The notes: a model not told the origin generated them from the sequence alone. Counted from the first letter of the stretch, positions 9,810 to 21,167 are shown. The stretch: DNA of 64,000 nucleotides from Wallacemonas rigidus (GCA_030849045.1 JASAOL010000606.1:372001-436000); one strand, 5' to 3'. Made by a program: numbers and translations.

Positions 9810-12800
9810 ATGATCACCACATTTCGTTCGTCGACCGTCCACGCTGCGGACCGTCTCGTAGACATCATGTCTCTGAACCACGCCCAACTACATCAGTGCG
9901 CGTGGCTGGCAGAGCTTGAGCGCTCAGCTGAGCGGCATGGCCACACGGCGACAGGGGCCACCGCTACTGACAGAGGGAACAGGATGCCACAGCTGACACA
10001 GATCGGTGCTGCGGCACACGCTCTGGGCTGGTCCTACGCGGCAGCTATTGAGCAATTTGCAAGCGAAACGGCATCCAACCTGCTCGATGAGATGGTACGA
10101 GAACCCGCGGGGATACACGCCCTCCCACTCTCGGTGCCCGCGTCCTTGTCCGCGACCTACACTGCCCGCGCACGGCTCTTTGCACGTGCGCTCACGAGAC
10201 TTCAAAGCAGCACCGCACCGAGTCACGTGCAGCCAGGCGAGGCAGCCGCACCGACGACCGCCGTCACCACCGCGCATACGGTGCATATCCGTGTGCCTTC
10301 TCCACCAACCGCCAACGCCGTGACAGACAAGGATCCACAAAGCCCGTGTACGCAAGCAGCCAGTTTCAGCGGTGGCGAAAGCGAGGTAGACCTTGCGCTG
10401 GAGAAGCCACACTACATGGTGGTGTACACAAATGACCCATCGCTCAGCGAGGAGTGGCTGCGAGAGCACCTGACCCGCAGTACCCACGATGCGCACCAGC
10501 CCCACACGCTGCACGTGGCGTCCATCGCACTGCTCGAGGCTCTGGCAACGCTGGTTCCGCATGCGGCCACCGACGAGCGCGCAGCAGACGCGCTCATGTT
10601 GTTCTACAATGTCGTCCTCCTCACGCCGACGCCCCCGTCCTCGGTCGCCAGTGCGGCGAAGGGTACGAATGACTTCGCAGAACAAGTCCTCTTGCCCGCA
10701 CTCTATTTGCTGCCACTCCTACCGTGGCGTCCGCACCACCTGGCGGCGCTCAGTGCGTTGCTGACAAGTGATTCTCTCTGCGCGAAGATCGCGTCTCTTG
10801 CCATATCCTCACGGCGTGCGCACCAGAGCGAAACCACTGCTACCACTACAGTGCACGTGCAGATGGAGGTGTGGGGCCCGCTCGCTGCTGTCGTCCCTCC
10901 ACCGGTTCCGTCTGCGCTTGGGCCTGACGCGTCGAACTCGATGAGCCCTGCCCCAGAGACGGACTCGGAGGGCTTCTTCGAGATCCCCGAAACCGGTGTG
11001 GCTAGCTCCGCTCCCCACTCGCTTGAGGACGACGCAGAGTACACAGATGTAGAAACATCTGAAGAAGAGGAGGAAGAGGTTGAGGAGGGTGTCGAGGTGG
11101 AGGGGATGGAAGAAGAGGCCGCACAGGATGAGGATGACTTTGAGGATGCTTCCGAGGATCCGCACACAGACGAGGATCTGGCTGTCACCGACACCGCGCT
11201 CAGCCACGGTGATTACTCGTTCGGCCAAGGTAATCCTGCCGACACCACCACACCACCAAGGCAGATGACGTCATCGACGGCCCCAGCGACTGGACCCTAT
11301 GCGTCTCCTGTACGCGACGTGGCTGGCACCGTGAAGCCCACGCGTGTCTCAGCCCTCGCTGCGACGGGTCCTGTGCAGCGCGTCACGGTGGAGGTCGAAC
11401 GTGTCGCCGAAGGTCTCGCTCATGGCGTTGCGGACGCGACTGCCCCGTCTTCTTCGCGCCTTTCTCTGTTGGTATCCCCACTTCCTCCTCTCCCGTCTAG
11501 CGCCGCGACAGCGGGCACACCGACAGACGTCACCGCACCGGCGGCCATCGCAGTGCCGCTCGTGCCTGGCGAGCGCGTATCCTGCGAGGGCCCTTGCCGT
11601 GTGGTGGCGGCAGCACCAGCCACGGTCAGTGCCGCCACGACCACCTCGACACTTCTTTTGGAGGCGAGTCTTTCCATTTCGTTGCGCTTGCCTGGGTGCG
11701 AAAGCGAAGGGATGGAGAGTGTATCACAGGAGGTTGTCGCAGCCTTCACCGTTGCCCAGTCAATCGTCGCGACGCGCTTGATGAGCCAGGCGAAACGGGA
11801 GATGGTGCAGTGGTCGTCGAAAAGCAGCAGCACCGCAGCAGACAGTAGCGGCTCCGCCGACCGCGCCGCGGCAGCGGCCCTCGAGGCGCCTTGCACAGAG
11901 ATAAGCGATATTCTCGGCGCTGGCCTCAAAAAGTACGCGACCGAGGAGGCGGCAGCTCTCGCAACCAAGGCGGCAACGGAAGCGTCTGCGGCGCTCACAG
12001 CGACCAGCGATGAAGACATTCGCCGACATGTGCGCTGTCTGACTGCGGACGTCCCCGCCGTGCGATCCGCGCTGCGCATCGCTGCGTACATGCTCTGGCC
12101 GTGCATCTCGACAGCGGCGGAGGGCACAGCTGTCATTGACTGGCAAAAAAAGGCGTGGAAGGACGTGCTTCGTCGCGCGCATGGCATGAGCACGAGCTTG
12201 GGCCACTGCACCAATGCCGACTCACTCGCTCAGTTCATTTTGGATGAGGTCATGCCCTCTGATGGCACCAACACGCCGCACGCCGACACGGATACGACCA
12301 CAAGCGGCTTCGCCACGACACCAAAGCAAGTGATGTCTCAAATCAACAAACTCTTCACGGCATCCCCAACACGGTCGCCGGAGGAACTGCGGCAAGCACT
12401 GGAGCGTCGCCACGCGACGGCTGTATCAGTACAGCATGCCTTGACGCTGGTGACGGCGCTGGTCGTGCGCCAGCCAACAATAGCTGCTGCCCTTCTCGTT
12501 CAGCTCCTGACGATAGACGCGTCGCGTCCAGAGCGCGTGGCCTCGTCTGCTTCCTCTTCGCCCTCACCGGCGTCAACCTCGGCGGCTGTGCGAGGTCACC
12601 CACCCTTTCACAACGCGGGCTGCGGCATGCGACTGGAGGCGGCTGTGTCGCGCACCGTTCACACGCTCGTGTGTTCCATCGTGGATGCGCTGTGTCGTAC
12701 GCTCGACGCGCTTCTGCCGCTGTCCGGCCACACAGGCGTGGGTAAGTGTAGCACCGCACCCAACAGCACCGCCCCGTGTGGCGTGCTCGCCTCACCACCA

Positions 12801-15800
12801 GAGGCCTCGTTTCTGATACTTGCTTTGTCGCTGCTGGTGATGCGCCGCGACGCACGTGATGCCGTCATGGCGGACGCGAAACGATGTGAGCTGCTCTTGG
12901 AGCTTCTGCCTGGCGGTGCAAGCCTTAATGTCACGCCTTCTCTGCCATCCGCTAAAAGGACGCTGTGGGCGGAGGAGTCAGGACCGCTGTCAGCGGTGGA
13001 GGCAGATGAGGGATCGAGCTTCGCCCTCAGCGCCGCACTTGGTCAACTTGCTGTCAAGGGAGAGTTGACTGACAACGGCTCGGAAATGTTCGAGGAGGCC
13101 GCGCCAGAGGTGCCCAGCGCGGGAGACATCGGCATCCCGCCCGTGGGCCCACTCCAGTATCTTTCGTCACCGTCCAGTGCGAGCGTGGAGGTCGCTCACC
13201 TACCCAAGATCGCCAAGATCCGCTCTTCAGAGCCGGTCATGTACCCCGGCACCTACCGCCTCTACGAGCGCGTCTTCGATGTCTACTTCCACCTGCAGCG
13301 CCTCCACACCACATCGACCACCAGCAGCGATGGTGCTCTCTGGTTCGGACTCACCGCACTTCCCCCATCACGCTCGGCTGTGGAGCTCTTGAACGACACC
13401 AAGGCGATGCTGGTACGTCCGTGTGGACTCGCGCACGTCAACGGCCACACATTTCCGTTCCCCCCCTTTGGGGAGGGCGATGTCATCAGCTTCCAGCTCG
13501 CACGCAACAGTGAAGGCCTCGAGGCCTCGATCATGGAGCCATGTGTCGTGGTCGTCTCGCTGAACGGCGTCGAGGTGCTGACGTTACCGGCACCGAAAGA
13601 TCGACTCTACTTGGTCGTCGCGTCCCCCGAAGAAGTGTGCGGGCCAGGTGTCAACAGTGGCATCGTCGGTGTGCGTCTCAGCCCCACAACTGTCGATGGT
13701 GTGCTGCCACTCGCCTTTGCCCACCACGCGCTCCGCAGCGGCCAGGCTAGCGGTATGCTGGCAGCCTCCCACAGCAGTGCCCACACGTCTGCGACGAACC
13801 CGGTGCCGCCCCCCATAGGCTCAACGGGCGCCCCAACGACAGCAGCCACTCAACCACAGCGAGAGGAACCCATGTCGCCACCGACACTCCTCAAGGCATT
13901 AGGCGTGGCGAGCCACGTTCTGCAGTACCTGCTTGTCCACGCGCACCACACGGTGACCGCCACCCTCAGTGGCACCACCAGCATCATCAAAATACCTACC
14001 ACTTCTCACTCTACGATGAACACGCTCAAAGCCCCACCTGCACAGAGTGAAACAGAGAAGCGACCCTCGGCGGAGGCGATGGCAACGCAGTGGCTTCAAA
14101 TGGCCACCACTCCGCTTACACAGCGTGCCCGCTATCTGGTGCAGTGTCTGGAGGCGCAGACAGGGGCCCGCGGTGGTGGCGTGGACGCAACGTGGCACCG
14201 TCACGCCAGCGACCGCCGGGCGATGTCGACGTGGGTGGCGGCGCGATACCGACGGCAGCTCACCAAGGTGCTACTCGACGCCACCGTGAACATGCTGTGC
14301 GTCGTCCTGCGCGATAATGGCGCGGCTGTCGAGGCTGCCTCCGCACTCGCGGATATCGTTGCCAGTGCCGTCGTCCCCGATGCCATCAGATGTGTGGCTC
14401 TGGCCAGCTTGCTCACGGCCGTGCAGGCCTGTGCGAGCGGCAGCGCTGGCTTCGGCCTGCTCGCCTTGGATCCGAGGAAGCTGTGGTCCGCGTGTGTCCC
14501 CCTTGCGGCGTCTGTGCACGCGCCGGGCTACCGCCCACGCTTTTCTACGTCCTCTGTGGACTATCGCATCGCGGTCGCCGCGGGTGGACGCCGGGTGGAG
14601 TACAAGACTCCCACTGGCCCTGGCACGCAGCCGTGCGTGAACTACGCAGAGGAGGGCATCCCTCTCAATGGCAGCTTGGGCAGTGACGTCGTGACCTTTT
14701 CCGCACGGCTTCAACGTGGCTACAAAATGGACTCCTTGTGCCGTCACTACCACATTGGCGTCGCTGGCTGCCGTCCGCAGGTCATAACCACCATTCTGCA
14801 GAATCATCCGGGGGATCGCAGCCGGCAATTCTCGACTTACACACTTTCGGACTACTTCAACGATGCCCCTGAGGCGACCCGTGCGGAGCTCCGTCGCCAT
14901 CACCAGCACTGGATGACGTCCGACATCGTCTACGGCTGTGGCGATGTCATCACGGTCGTGGTGCACGTACGGCGGCGCACAGTGGGGTTCGCGCGGAATG
15001 GTAAGTACCTCGGCACGCTCTACCGCAACATCTCCCCATCCGTGAACGTGCTTTTCCCGTATGTTGAGCTGATCAACCGAGACAGCAAAGCCAAGTGGAT
15101 GCACCCGGTGCGTGAGCTCGCCCTCTACGCACGGAGCATGATGCGTGCCATGCTCGCTGTCTGGTGGTCCGAGTTGACGCCCAAATTGGCGGAGCTACTG
15201 GAGAAGGCTTCGCAGGGCGACAGCACTGGCTTGGCGATTCTCGGCTCGGACGGCAACGAGCTCTCTATGGTGTACCGCACCCCTCCACCGAGCGACGGCG
15301 TCCCGCTGATTCAGCACGTGCGTCTCGTGCGCATGGACGGCGCGTTCGCACTGGTTGAGCCGGAGAGTAGTGTGGGAACGGCGGCCGCGGGATTGCGACG
15401 GGTGTGGGCCGCCGCACTGGAGCCGCTCTTCACGGCGGAACTGCCCTCAGCGCCGCCTGTCGCACCGTTCGTGGATCGCCTGCTCAAAGTGGTCCGCACA
15501 ATGGCACCTTGCGAGAGCCGCAGCAGCAGCGCAACGTCCGCCTTTGTGCTTCACCCAGGCGCTTTCCTACGCGCGCTGCGCCTGCTGTCGACCGTCACCG
15601 TGCCGCGTGAGAGCGAAGCCGCGACCGGTGGCCCCGCCGCCGAGCGTGAGGCGGAACTCGCCTTGCGCAAAGACATGCAGCAGTTCGTGCACTTCCTCAT
15701 CTGGCTTCTACAGGCGAGGAGCACGTACGTCTCGGTGGACGTCGCCCTCATCGAGGCGTTTAATGAGGCCTTGTGGCTGCCACGTGATGATGCATTTGTG

Positions 15801-18800
15801 CCACTCACCTTCGCCGCCAGCCCGATCACCGACATTCAACACCAGGACGAGGCGGGTGAGGAGCCCGGCGTAGGACTCGCTGCCACGCCAACCACGGCGG
15901 CAGATATGCTGCCGATGCTGTGTCCTGACTGCGGAGAGCCGTGGGAGACGTGTACGGCCGGCCACACCCCACCCGAGAGTGTCGCGGAGCTGTGCGACCG
16001 CGTGCTCCGCCGCCTTGGCAAGTCGTCGCCGTTCACAGGATGGCTGACATCATGGACGTCGTGTTCATCTGATCGCGTGGCTGCCGTGCAGGTCACCCGA
16101 CCACCTGCGGTCAGCCACGTCGACACCGAGGAAGACCAGAACACGTCCCACGGCAGCGCGGAGAGCGGCGCACACCACGGCGCGGACCTCGACGGTCATG
16201 ACGTGGATGCGGAGGATGACGCAGAGGAGCCGGTACCAGAAGAGCCTGGTAACACGGACGGTAACTACCCGGTGGTGTCCGCGACGGTGCTGAGAGTATA
16301 CGTGGACGAGGCGAATGGCGCCGCGCTGCGCATGTCCTGCCAATGCAAATACGGCAATTTCGACACGGTCATCAGCGCACGCTCTGCGACGTCGCTCAAG
16401 GGCCGTGTGACGTTTCAGCAGAGTGGCTGGGTCGACGACGCGGCGACGGGCGTGCCGGACGGCGAGTGGAGCTGTGAGGCCTGCACCTTCGTGAATGAAC
16501 CGGGCGCCACGCGCTGCGCGATGTGCACCACAGCGCGTCCAGGTGCGGTGTGGACGTGCTCCACGTGCACATACGCATTCAACCCAAACAGCAGCCGTGT
16601 GTGCGAGACGTGTGGACAGCTACGATATGCGGGACTCACACGCCTCATTGGCCGTATACGCGACGAGTGCGTGAGCTTCTGTGAAGTGTGCCACGCATCC
16701 GAGGACCACGGTACCTTCCGAAGCCTGCGCCGAAGACGGTTCTGTACGGCGTGCGCCAAGGTGACCACGTGGCTGCCGAAGCACAAGTACGTGGGTACGG
16801 TGGAGCTCTGTTTGGGCGAGCGTGGCGACACGGCGGACCTGGTTCTGCACGTGGACAGAGCTGTTGTCAAGCTCACTGATCTGCGTGCGAGCAGCTACAC
16901 CACCGCGCAGCTGGCCGCACTTGTGGAGGCCAGTGATCCCCACACCCCCCTCGCTCGCTACGTGCTGCCCATCGCGGCACTCCGCAACGCCGCCAGCACG
17001 AGCGGCAGCACGGGGGATGAAAGTCCAGAGGAGAGCACGACGACGCGCACGCCCTCGTCGTCCACAGCGACAAGCGCCATCGCAACGCCTCGACGAACAG
17101 AGTCATACACGCGCACAGCGATCATCTACTACACGAGCCTAATCACACTCAAGTGGGCGCCGCTGATGAATACAAATATTTTCATGTCTCCCGCCGTCTT
17201 GCAGCGTGTGCGTATCTTTGACGAATCGTGGCTTACCTCGCTCGACGATCTGTCAGCAGTGGATGCCAAAATGTGCATGCAGGCGTGCTTCAAGGTGCTC
17301 TTCTTCGGCGCCCCTCTCACCTCGGCGTCATCTAGCGGTGCCACGGATGAGGCCGGTGGCGCCACCGCGCAGCGGGCGGATGCTGTGCCGGAGGTTCACA
17401 CGGTGGCCACTGCGGCGGCTGTGGCGCGTGCACTGCTGCTCCCGCGTCCCTCGCTGCGGCCGCTGCGCTCGGCACTGCTCTACGCGCTCGCGCGCATTGC
17501 TGCTGCGGCACCAGCGGACATCACCCGCCGCAACGTGTGCACGGCCGCGATCACCAAACTGTTTGAAGACGCACCATTGTCGCCTATCAACGTGCGGTGC
17601 CTCTCACCGATTCATCCGCTGCGGCCCATGGTGCCTGGACAGCGTCGCGCCATCATATTCAGCCAGCTCCACGGTGCGCAGCTGGACAGCGCGCTCACGA
17701 GTACCACGTCTGTGTGCTGTCTTGTCAAGTCACTCGATCGCATGACGCGGAAAGCGCCTGTCCCGGCCGTCCTCGACATGGATGTGACCACTGCCCTGCC
17801 ATACGTGGTTGCGCTCGCCGAAACAACGCTCAACGAAGCGGGCGATTTACAAGTCGGCCAAATTCGCGGCAGCCTGGGTGTTGCGCCGACGACCGGCGGT
17901 AAGTACTATTACGAGGTGGTGTTGCCTTCGAACTTTGGCGACGGGACCTCGAACACCATTGTGATGGGTTGGGGCACACAGCAGCACGAGCACCTGAGCA
18001 GCACACAGCACGTGGGCAGCGATCTGCACTCGTGGGGCTTCAACTGCCGCGATCGCCTGCGGTTGATGATGACAGAGCAGCCCGTGCCCACCTCGCAGAC
18101 GCCGACGGCTGGCGATGTAATCGGCTCTATGATGGACCTCAACACGATGATGGTGTGCTGGACGATCAACGGTGAGGAAGTCATGTGGGTCTCCGTGCCG
18201 TCTCAGGGTGCCAGCGAACAAATCTATCCGTACGTGAGCGCCTCCGTGGACCCGTGCGGAGTGGAGATTCGCCTGGCCTACACGCAGTTCCGCCCTGCTG
18301 AGTATCAAGATTACACACCCGCCTCCACCGACGCGCTCTGGGGCCAATCCAGCCACACGGCGCCACCGCAATCCCACGACTTTTATCGTCAGCTGTGCGT
18401 GTTCCTCAGCGAGGCGGGTATCACTGAGCTCGGCACCGCCAACACGGAGAGCATCAGCGCCACGCTGGCGAGCTCACGCAAGGCGCAGCAGGAACTGCAC
18501 ATGTTCCCCGTCATCCGCGCTGTTGTGCAACCCGGGGTGAACGTGTCGTCGCGCGGGTCGGTCGACGGAGACGACGCGCCGAGCGACGTGGAGTGGGCAC
18601 GGCTGAACCCGTACGTGACGCATCTTCGCGGTATCAACGACCTCGCTGTCCGCGTCACGCAGGTCTTCAGCTCAGTCACCGCATCTCCATTTTTGAACGC
18701 GACGTACGACAAGGCGCGCGACCTCTTTCTGAGCAGCGTGCGCTGGACGCTGTTTGAATCGCAGCTCGGCATCCGCCCCACTTTTTCGAGCCGTCCGCCG

Positions 18801-20426
18801 ATGACGGTGGAGATTGACCTCGAGAAGGCCAAGTCCGCACTGCAGCGCTCTAGTGAGAGCGCGCGCTTCGTGCACGATCCAGCGACACGCTTTCGCGACT
18901 CGGTCACCGGTCAGCTCTTTGCCCAAACAAAGCTGTCGAAAATTTACAAGAACGCAGCCATGTTTGCTGTCAAGGTGGCCGGCGACGTCGCTGTGGACGG
19001 CGGTGGCGTCACTCGCTCTGTGCTCTCCATGATCGCCGATGAGCTGACGTTCCAAGCAGTAGCACACGAGCGCGTGGACCCTGCTGTGCCGCTCTTCAAG
19101 CTCTGTGGTCACAGCACCATCTTCACCGTGGTGCCCAATATGGAGCTGATTCTCGGCGACGCATACATGGGCGCGCACGGCGGTGCCTCGGCCGACGTTG
19201 GTGGCAGAGGTAGTGGGGAGGGACTCGATGAGGCCACTGATGTCGCAGAGGCCACACCTCTTACAGCCTACACGGCTGCCACGGCGCAACAGCGACAGGA
19301 ACAGGCGGAACAAGCGCTGCAGGCTCTCACGTGGCTGGGGCGCCTCATTGGCAACCTCACCCTCTGCGGGACGCTGAAACTCCCGCTCGTTTTCCCCCGT
19401 CTCGTGTGGAAGTTCCTGACGTTCAAGGAGGTGACTATAGAGGATTATTTCTACGACATTGATGACACCGTTCGCGGTGCGCTCGAGGACGAGGACTTCT
19501 TGCTTGACGATGATCTCTTCTACACAATCCCGGGTGTGTCGCGCAGAGGCAGTGATGACCCCAGTGCGCTCTCAGGTCTCCTGGGGCCGAGCTCGGCAGA
19601 GGTGTCTAGCGCTGCCGCGGGGGCTGGCGCCTCACTGACCGAGATAAAGCAGAACACAACAGGCATCTACGCACTCGCAAGTGGTGTGGGTCCCAGCGGC
19701 TACGCCACCACCGCAAGCCACACCACGAATCTCAGTACCAACCTGCCCCGTGGCCTTACGTGCGGTGTGTCAGTGGCAGCGCTCTCCGCGCTCCACGCCG
19801 CCACGGCCGGGCGTGCGGCGGTACCGGGCGGACTGCGGCAGGCACGCTTTCTGACGCCCGCGGCGAGCATGCAGAACATGAGCCGCATCATGACGGCGAT
19901 GAGTACGCTCGATGACATGGAAGACGCGCAGGGAAGTGTACAGGCGGAGGAGCTGAAGCAGCGTCTCGAGTCAGCACAACAGGGTCTCCTTCACCAGTTT
20001 GACCCTGCTCTGGAGGCGATCCGCACTGGCTTGACCTCCGTCATCCCTACCTCGGCGCTCCAGTCTATTCGTTGGGATGACTTACAAAACCGCGTCTGCG
20101 GCAGCGCCCACTGCTCTGCGGACCAGATTCTCTCGTCGATGGACTGCACGCGCATTCCCGATGACCTCAAGCGGATGCTCGCAACCGTGCTAGACGACTT
20201 GGATGACAAGCAGCGCTCCCTGTTTCTCTTATTCTGCGCCGGCCAGAGCCGCCTTCCCTTACCTGAGAAGATCTCTGTCATTTGTGGCGATGACGCCGCG
20301 CAGCTGCCCACCGCCCACACGTGCTCCCCTATTTCACTTCGCCTCCAGCCATACGCCAGTGTGCGCGAACTGCGGCAGAAGCTCGAAGTGTGTCTCCAAC
20401 ATGCCGGACAATTTGGATTTGTTTAG
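9810..20426 (+). CDS. giant HECT-type E3 ubiquitin ligase with SPRY and RanBP2 zinc fingers
   Basis: A 3538-residue protein. The last 540 residues (from about 2998) form a HECT domain: it contains GDVAVDGGGVTRSVLSMIADE of the N-lobe and ends LPTAHTCSPISLRLQPYASV...KLEVCL...GFV, with the thioester cysteine at Cys3505, 34 residues from the end as usual for this family. HECT ligases accept ubiquitin on this cysteine before passing it to substrate. Upstream are a canonical SPRY domain at about 2663-2837 (GKYYYEV, SWGF, GDVIGSMMDLNTMMVCWTING), a second at about 1574-1755 (VGFARNGKYLGTLYR) and a weaker one at about 1134-1294. Two RanBP2-type fingers lie at about 2218-2272 (CEACTFVNEPGATRCAMC, CSTCTYAFN...CETC). 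A strongly acidic run is at about 406-457. The start could be ATG 9810 or a later ATG near 9867. Fingers and SPRY regions probably bind ubiquitin or substrate; the substrate is unknown. Confidence 0.93.
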   Translation: MITTFRSSTVHAADRLVDIMSLNHAQLHQCAWLAELERSAERHGHTATGATATDRGNRMPQLTQIGAAAHALGWSYAAAIEQFASETASNLLDEMVREPAGIHALPLSVPASLSATYTARARLFARALTRLQSSTAPSHVQPGEAAAPTTAVTTAHTVHIRVPSPPTANAVTDKDPQSPCTQAASFSGGESEVDLALEKPHYMVVYTNDPSLSEEWLREHLTRSTHDAHQPHTLHVASIALLEALATLVPHAATDERAADALMLFYNVVLLTPTPPSSVASAAKGTNDFAEQVLLPALYLLPLLPWRPHHLAALSALLTSDSLCAKIASLAISSRRAHQSETTATTTVHVQMEVWGPLAAVVPPPVPSALGPDASNSMSPAPETDSEGFFEIPETGVASSAPHSLEDDAEYTDVETSEEEEEEVEEGVEVEGMEEEAAQDEDDFEDASEDPHTDEDLAVTDTALSHGDYSFGQGNPADTTTPPRQMTSSTAPATGPYASPVRDVAGTVKPTRVSALAATGPVQRVTVEVERVAEGLAHGVADATAPSSSRLSLLVSPLPPLPSSAATAGTPTDVTAPAAIAVPLVPGERVSCEGPCRVVAAAPATVSAATTTSTLLLEASLSISLRLPGCESEGMESVSQEVVAAFTVAQSIVATRLMSQAKREMVQWSSKSSSTAADSSGSADRAAAAALEAPCTEISDILGAGLKKYATEEAAALATKAATEASAALTATSDEDIRRHVRCLTADVPAVRSALRIAAYMLWPCISTAAEGTAVIDWQKKAWKDVLRRAHGMSTSLGHCTNADSLAQFILDEVMPSDGTNTPHADTDTTTSGFATTPKQVMSQINKLFTASPTRSPEELRQALERRHATAVSVQHALTLVTALVVRQPTIAAALLVQLLTIDASRPERVASSASSSPSPASTSAAVRGHPPFHNAGCGMRLEAAVSRTVHTLVCSIVDALCRTLDALLPLSGHTGVGKCSTAPNSTAPCGVLASPPEASFLILALSLLVMRRDARDAVMADAKRCELLLELLPGGASLNVTPSLPSAKRTLWAEESGPLSAVEADEGSSFALSAALGQLAVKGELTDNGSEMFEEAAPEVPSAGDIGIPPVGPLQYLSSPSSASVEVAHLPKIAKIRSSEPVMYPGTYRLYERVFDVYFHLQRLHTTSTTSSDGALWFGLTALPPSRSAVELLNDTKAMLVRPCGLAHVNGHTFPFPPFGEGDVISFQLARNSEGLEASIMEPCVVVVSLNGVEVLTLPAPKDRLYLVVASPEEVCGPGVNSGIVGVRLSPTTVDGVLPLAFAHHALRSGQASGMLAASHSSAHTSATNPVPPPIGSTGAPTTAATQPQREEPMSPPTLLKALGVASHVLQYLLVHAHHTVTATLSGTTSIIKIPTTSHSTMNTLKAPPAQSETEKRPSAEAMATQWLQMATTPLTQRARYLVQCLEAQTGARGGGVDATWHRHASDRRAMSTWVAARYRRQLTKVLLDATVNMLCVVLRDNGAAVEAASALADIVASAVVPDAIRCVALASLLTAVQACASGSAGFGLLALDPRKLWSACVPLAASVHAPGYRPRFSTSSVDYRIAVAAGGRRVEYKTPTGPGTQPCVNYAEEGIPLNGSLGSDVVTFSARLQRGYKMDSLCRHYHIGVAGCRPQVITTILQNHPGDRSRQFSTYTLSDYFNDAPEATRAELRRHHQHWMTSDIVYGCGDVITVVVHVRRRTVGFARNGKYLGTLYRNISPSVNVLFPYVELINRDSKAKWMHPVRELALYARSMMRAMLAVWWSELTPKLAELLEKASQGDSTGLAILGSDGNELSMVYRTPPPSDGVPLIQHVRLVRMDGAFALVEPESSVGTAAAGLRRVWAAALEPLFTAELPSAPPVAPFVDRLLKVVRTMAPCESRSSSATSAFVLHPGAFLRALRLLSTVTVPRESEAATGGPAAEREAELALRKDMQQFVHFLIWLLQARSTYVSVDVALIEAFNEALWLPRDDAFVPLTFAASPITDIQHQDEAGEEPGVGLAATPTTAADMLPMLCPDCGEPWETCTAGHTPPESVAELCDRVLRRLGKSSPFTGWLTSWTSCSSDRVAAVQVTRPPAVSHVDTEEDQNTSHGSAESGAHHGADLDGHDVDAEDDAEEPVPEEPGNTDGNYPVVSATVLRVYVDEANGAALRMSCQCKYGNFDTVISARSATSLKGRVTFQQSGWVDDAATGVPDGEWSCEACTFVNEPGATRCAMCTTARPGAVWTCSTCTYAFNPNSSRVCETCGQLRYAGLTRLIGRIRDECVSFCEVCHASEDHGTFRSLRRRRFCTACAKVTTWLPKHKYVGTVELCLGERGDTADLVLHVDRAVVKLTDLRASSYTTAQLAALVEASDPHTPLARYVLPIAALRNAASTSGSTGDESPEESTTTRTPSSSTATSAIATPRRTESYTRTAIIYYTSLITLKWAPLMNTNIFMSPAVLQRVRIFDESWLTSLDDLSAVDAKMCMQACFKVLFFGAPLTSASSSGATDEAGGATAQRADAVPEVHTVATAAAVARALLLPRPSLRPLRSALLYALARIAAAAPADITRRNVCTAAITKLFEDAPLSPINVRCLSPIHPLRPMVPGQRRAIIFSQLHGAQLDSALTSTTSVCCLVKSLDRMTRKAPVPAVLDMDVTTALPYVVALAETTLNEAGDLQVGQIRGSLGVAPTTGGKYYYEVVLPSNFGDGTSNTIVMGWGTQQHEHLSSTQHVGSDLHSWGFNCRDRLRLMMTEQPVPTSQTPTAGDVIGSMMDLNTMMVCWTINGEEVMWVSVPSQGASEQIYPYVSASVDPCGVEIRLAYTQFRPAEYQDYTPASTDALWGQSSHTAPPQSHDFYRQLCVFLSEAGITELGTANTESISATLASSRKAQQELHMFPVIRAVVQPGVNVSSRGSVDGDDAPSDVEWARLNPYVTHLRGINDLAVRVTQVFSSVTASPFLNATYDKARDLFLSSVRWTLFESQLGIRPTFSSRPPMTVEIDLEKAKSALQRSSESARFVHDPATRFRDSVTGQLFAQTKLSKIYKNAAMFAVKVAGDVAVDGGGVTRSVLSMIADELTFQAVAHERVDPAVPLFKLCGHSTIFTVVPNMELILGDAYMGAHGGASADVGGRGSGEGLDEATDVAEATPLTAYTAATAQQRQEQAEQALQALTWLGRLIGNLTLCGTLKLPLVFPRLVWKFLTFKEVTIEDYFYDIDDTVRGALEDEDFLLDDDLFYTIPGVSRRGSDDPSALSGLLGPSSAEVSSAAAGAGASLTEIKQNTTGIYALASGVGPSGYATTASHTTNLSTNLPRGLTCGVSVAALSALHAATAGRAAVPGGLRQARFLTPAASMQNMSRIMTAMSTLDDMEDAQGSVQAEELKQRLESAQQGLLHQFDPALEAIRTGLTSVIPTSALQSIRWDDLQNRVCGSAHCSADQILSSMDCTRIPDDLKRMLATVLDDLDDKQRSLFLLFCAGQSRLPLPEKISVICGDDAAQLPTAHTCSPISLRLQPYASVRELRQKLEVCLQHAGQFGFV

Positions 20427-20939
20427 TCGTGCTTTGTTTTTCTTGTCCTTTTCCCTCATCGTCGCATTCGTGGTGGGACGCACTTGATTCGCGCCTTCCC
20501 TGCGTTTGTGCCCCTCTCTCGTCAACCGTGCGTCAACGCACATGGCGATCGAGTCGTTTGTATGGCATCTTCCTCTTTTCTTTTTGTTCTGTGTGTCCCG
20601 TGTTTGGTTACCAAAGCTAGCGTAGACGTTCAGTCAAGAAAAAAAAAAAAGGAGGTTACGAGAACAAGCAAACCAATATGCCCAAGTGCGACGGGATACG
20701 AGCACCTACTTGTGTCGAACACCAACCAGTCGTGCGTGAGGCCTGTCGTTGTTTGATCGCGCACAGCCAACCGCAACAGCGCAGGCATATGTGCTCACTC
20801 ACTTCCTGTCGGTAAAACACTGCCCCTTGTTCGGCTTTTCATCACTGTTGTTCTCACGACGCCGCGCGTCACCCACCAGCGGCTATCGGCTGATTGAATT
20901 TAGCCGTCCAGCTGAAGCCCGACCCACGCTCAACCACGT

Positions 20940-20978
20940 TTTTTTTTTTTTTTGTGTGTGTGTATGTGTGTGTGTGTG
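20940..20978. repeat. poly-T tract joined to GT microsatellite
   Basis: About 14 T followed by about a dozen GT units with one interruption. Typical of the simple repeats in this chromosome's gaps. Confidence 0.8.
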
Positions 20979-21130
20979 TTTCGTTTTTCGGCTCTCCTGT
21001 GCATCAATCCTTTGCGAAGTCGTTTCTCTATCTCTGTCCCCCGCCCCTCTTCCCCTGTCTCTCTCTCTCCTCTGCGTCACAACAGGAAAACAGTCCAAGG
21101 TAAGTCATCCCGCACACACGCACGGAAAAA

Positions 21131-21167
21131 CCACAAAGGACCACAAAGAACCACAAAGGACCACAGG
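21131..21167. repeat. short tandem repeat, 10-bp unit
   Basis: The unit CCACAAAGGA occurs about three and a half times in a row, with one copy reading CCACAAAGAA and the last partial. It lies about 250 bases upstream of the giant FN3-like gene. No function is evident. Confidence 0.75.

Noticed and set aside
21131-21167. CRISPR-like array
   Set aside because: Units are 10 bases long, contiguous and without spacers, in a eukaryotic chromosome; it is a plain tandem repeat.
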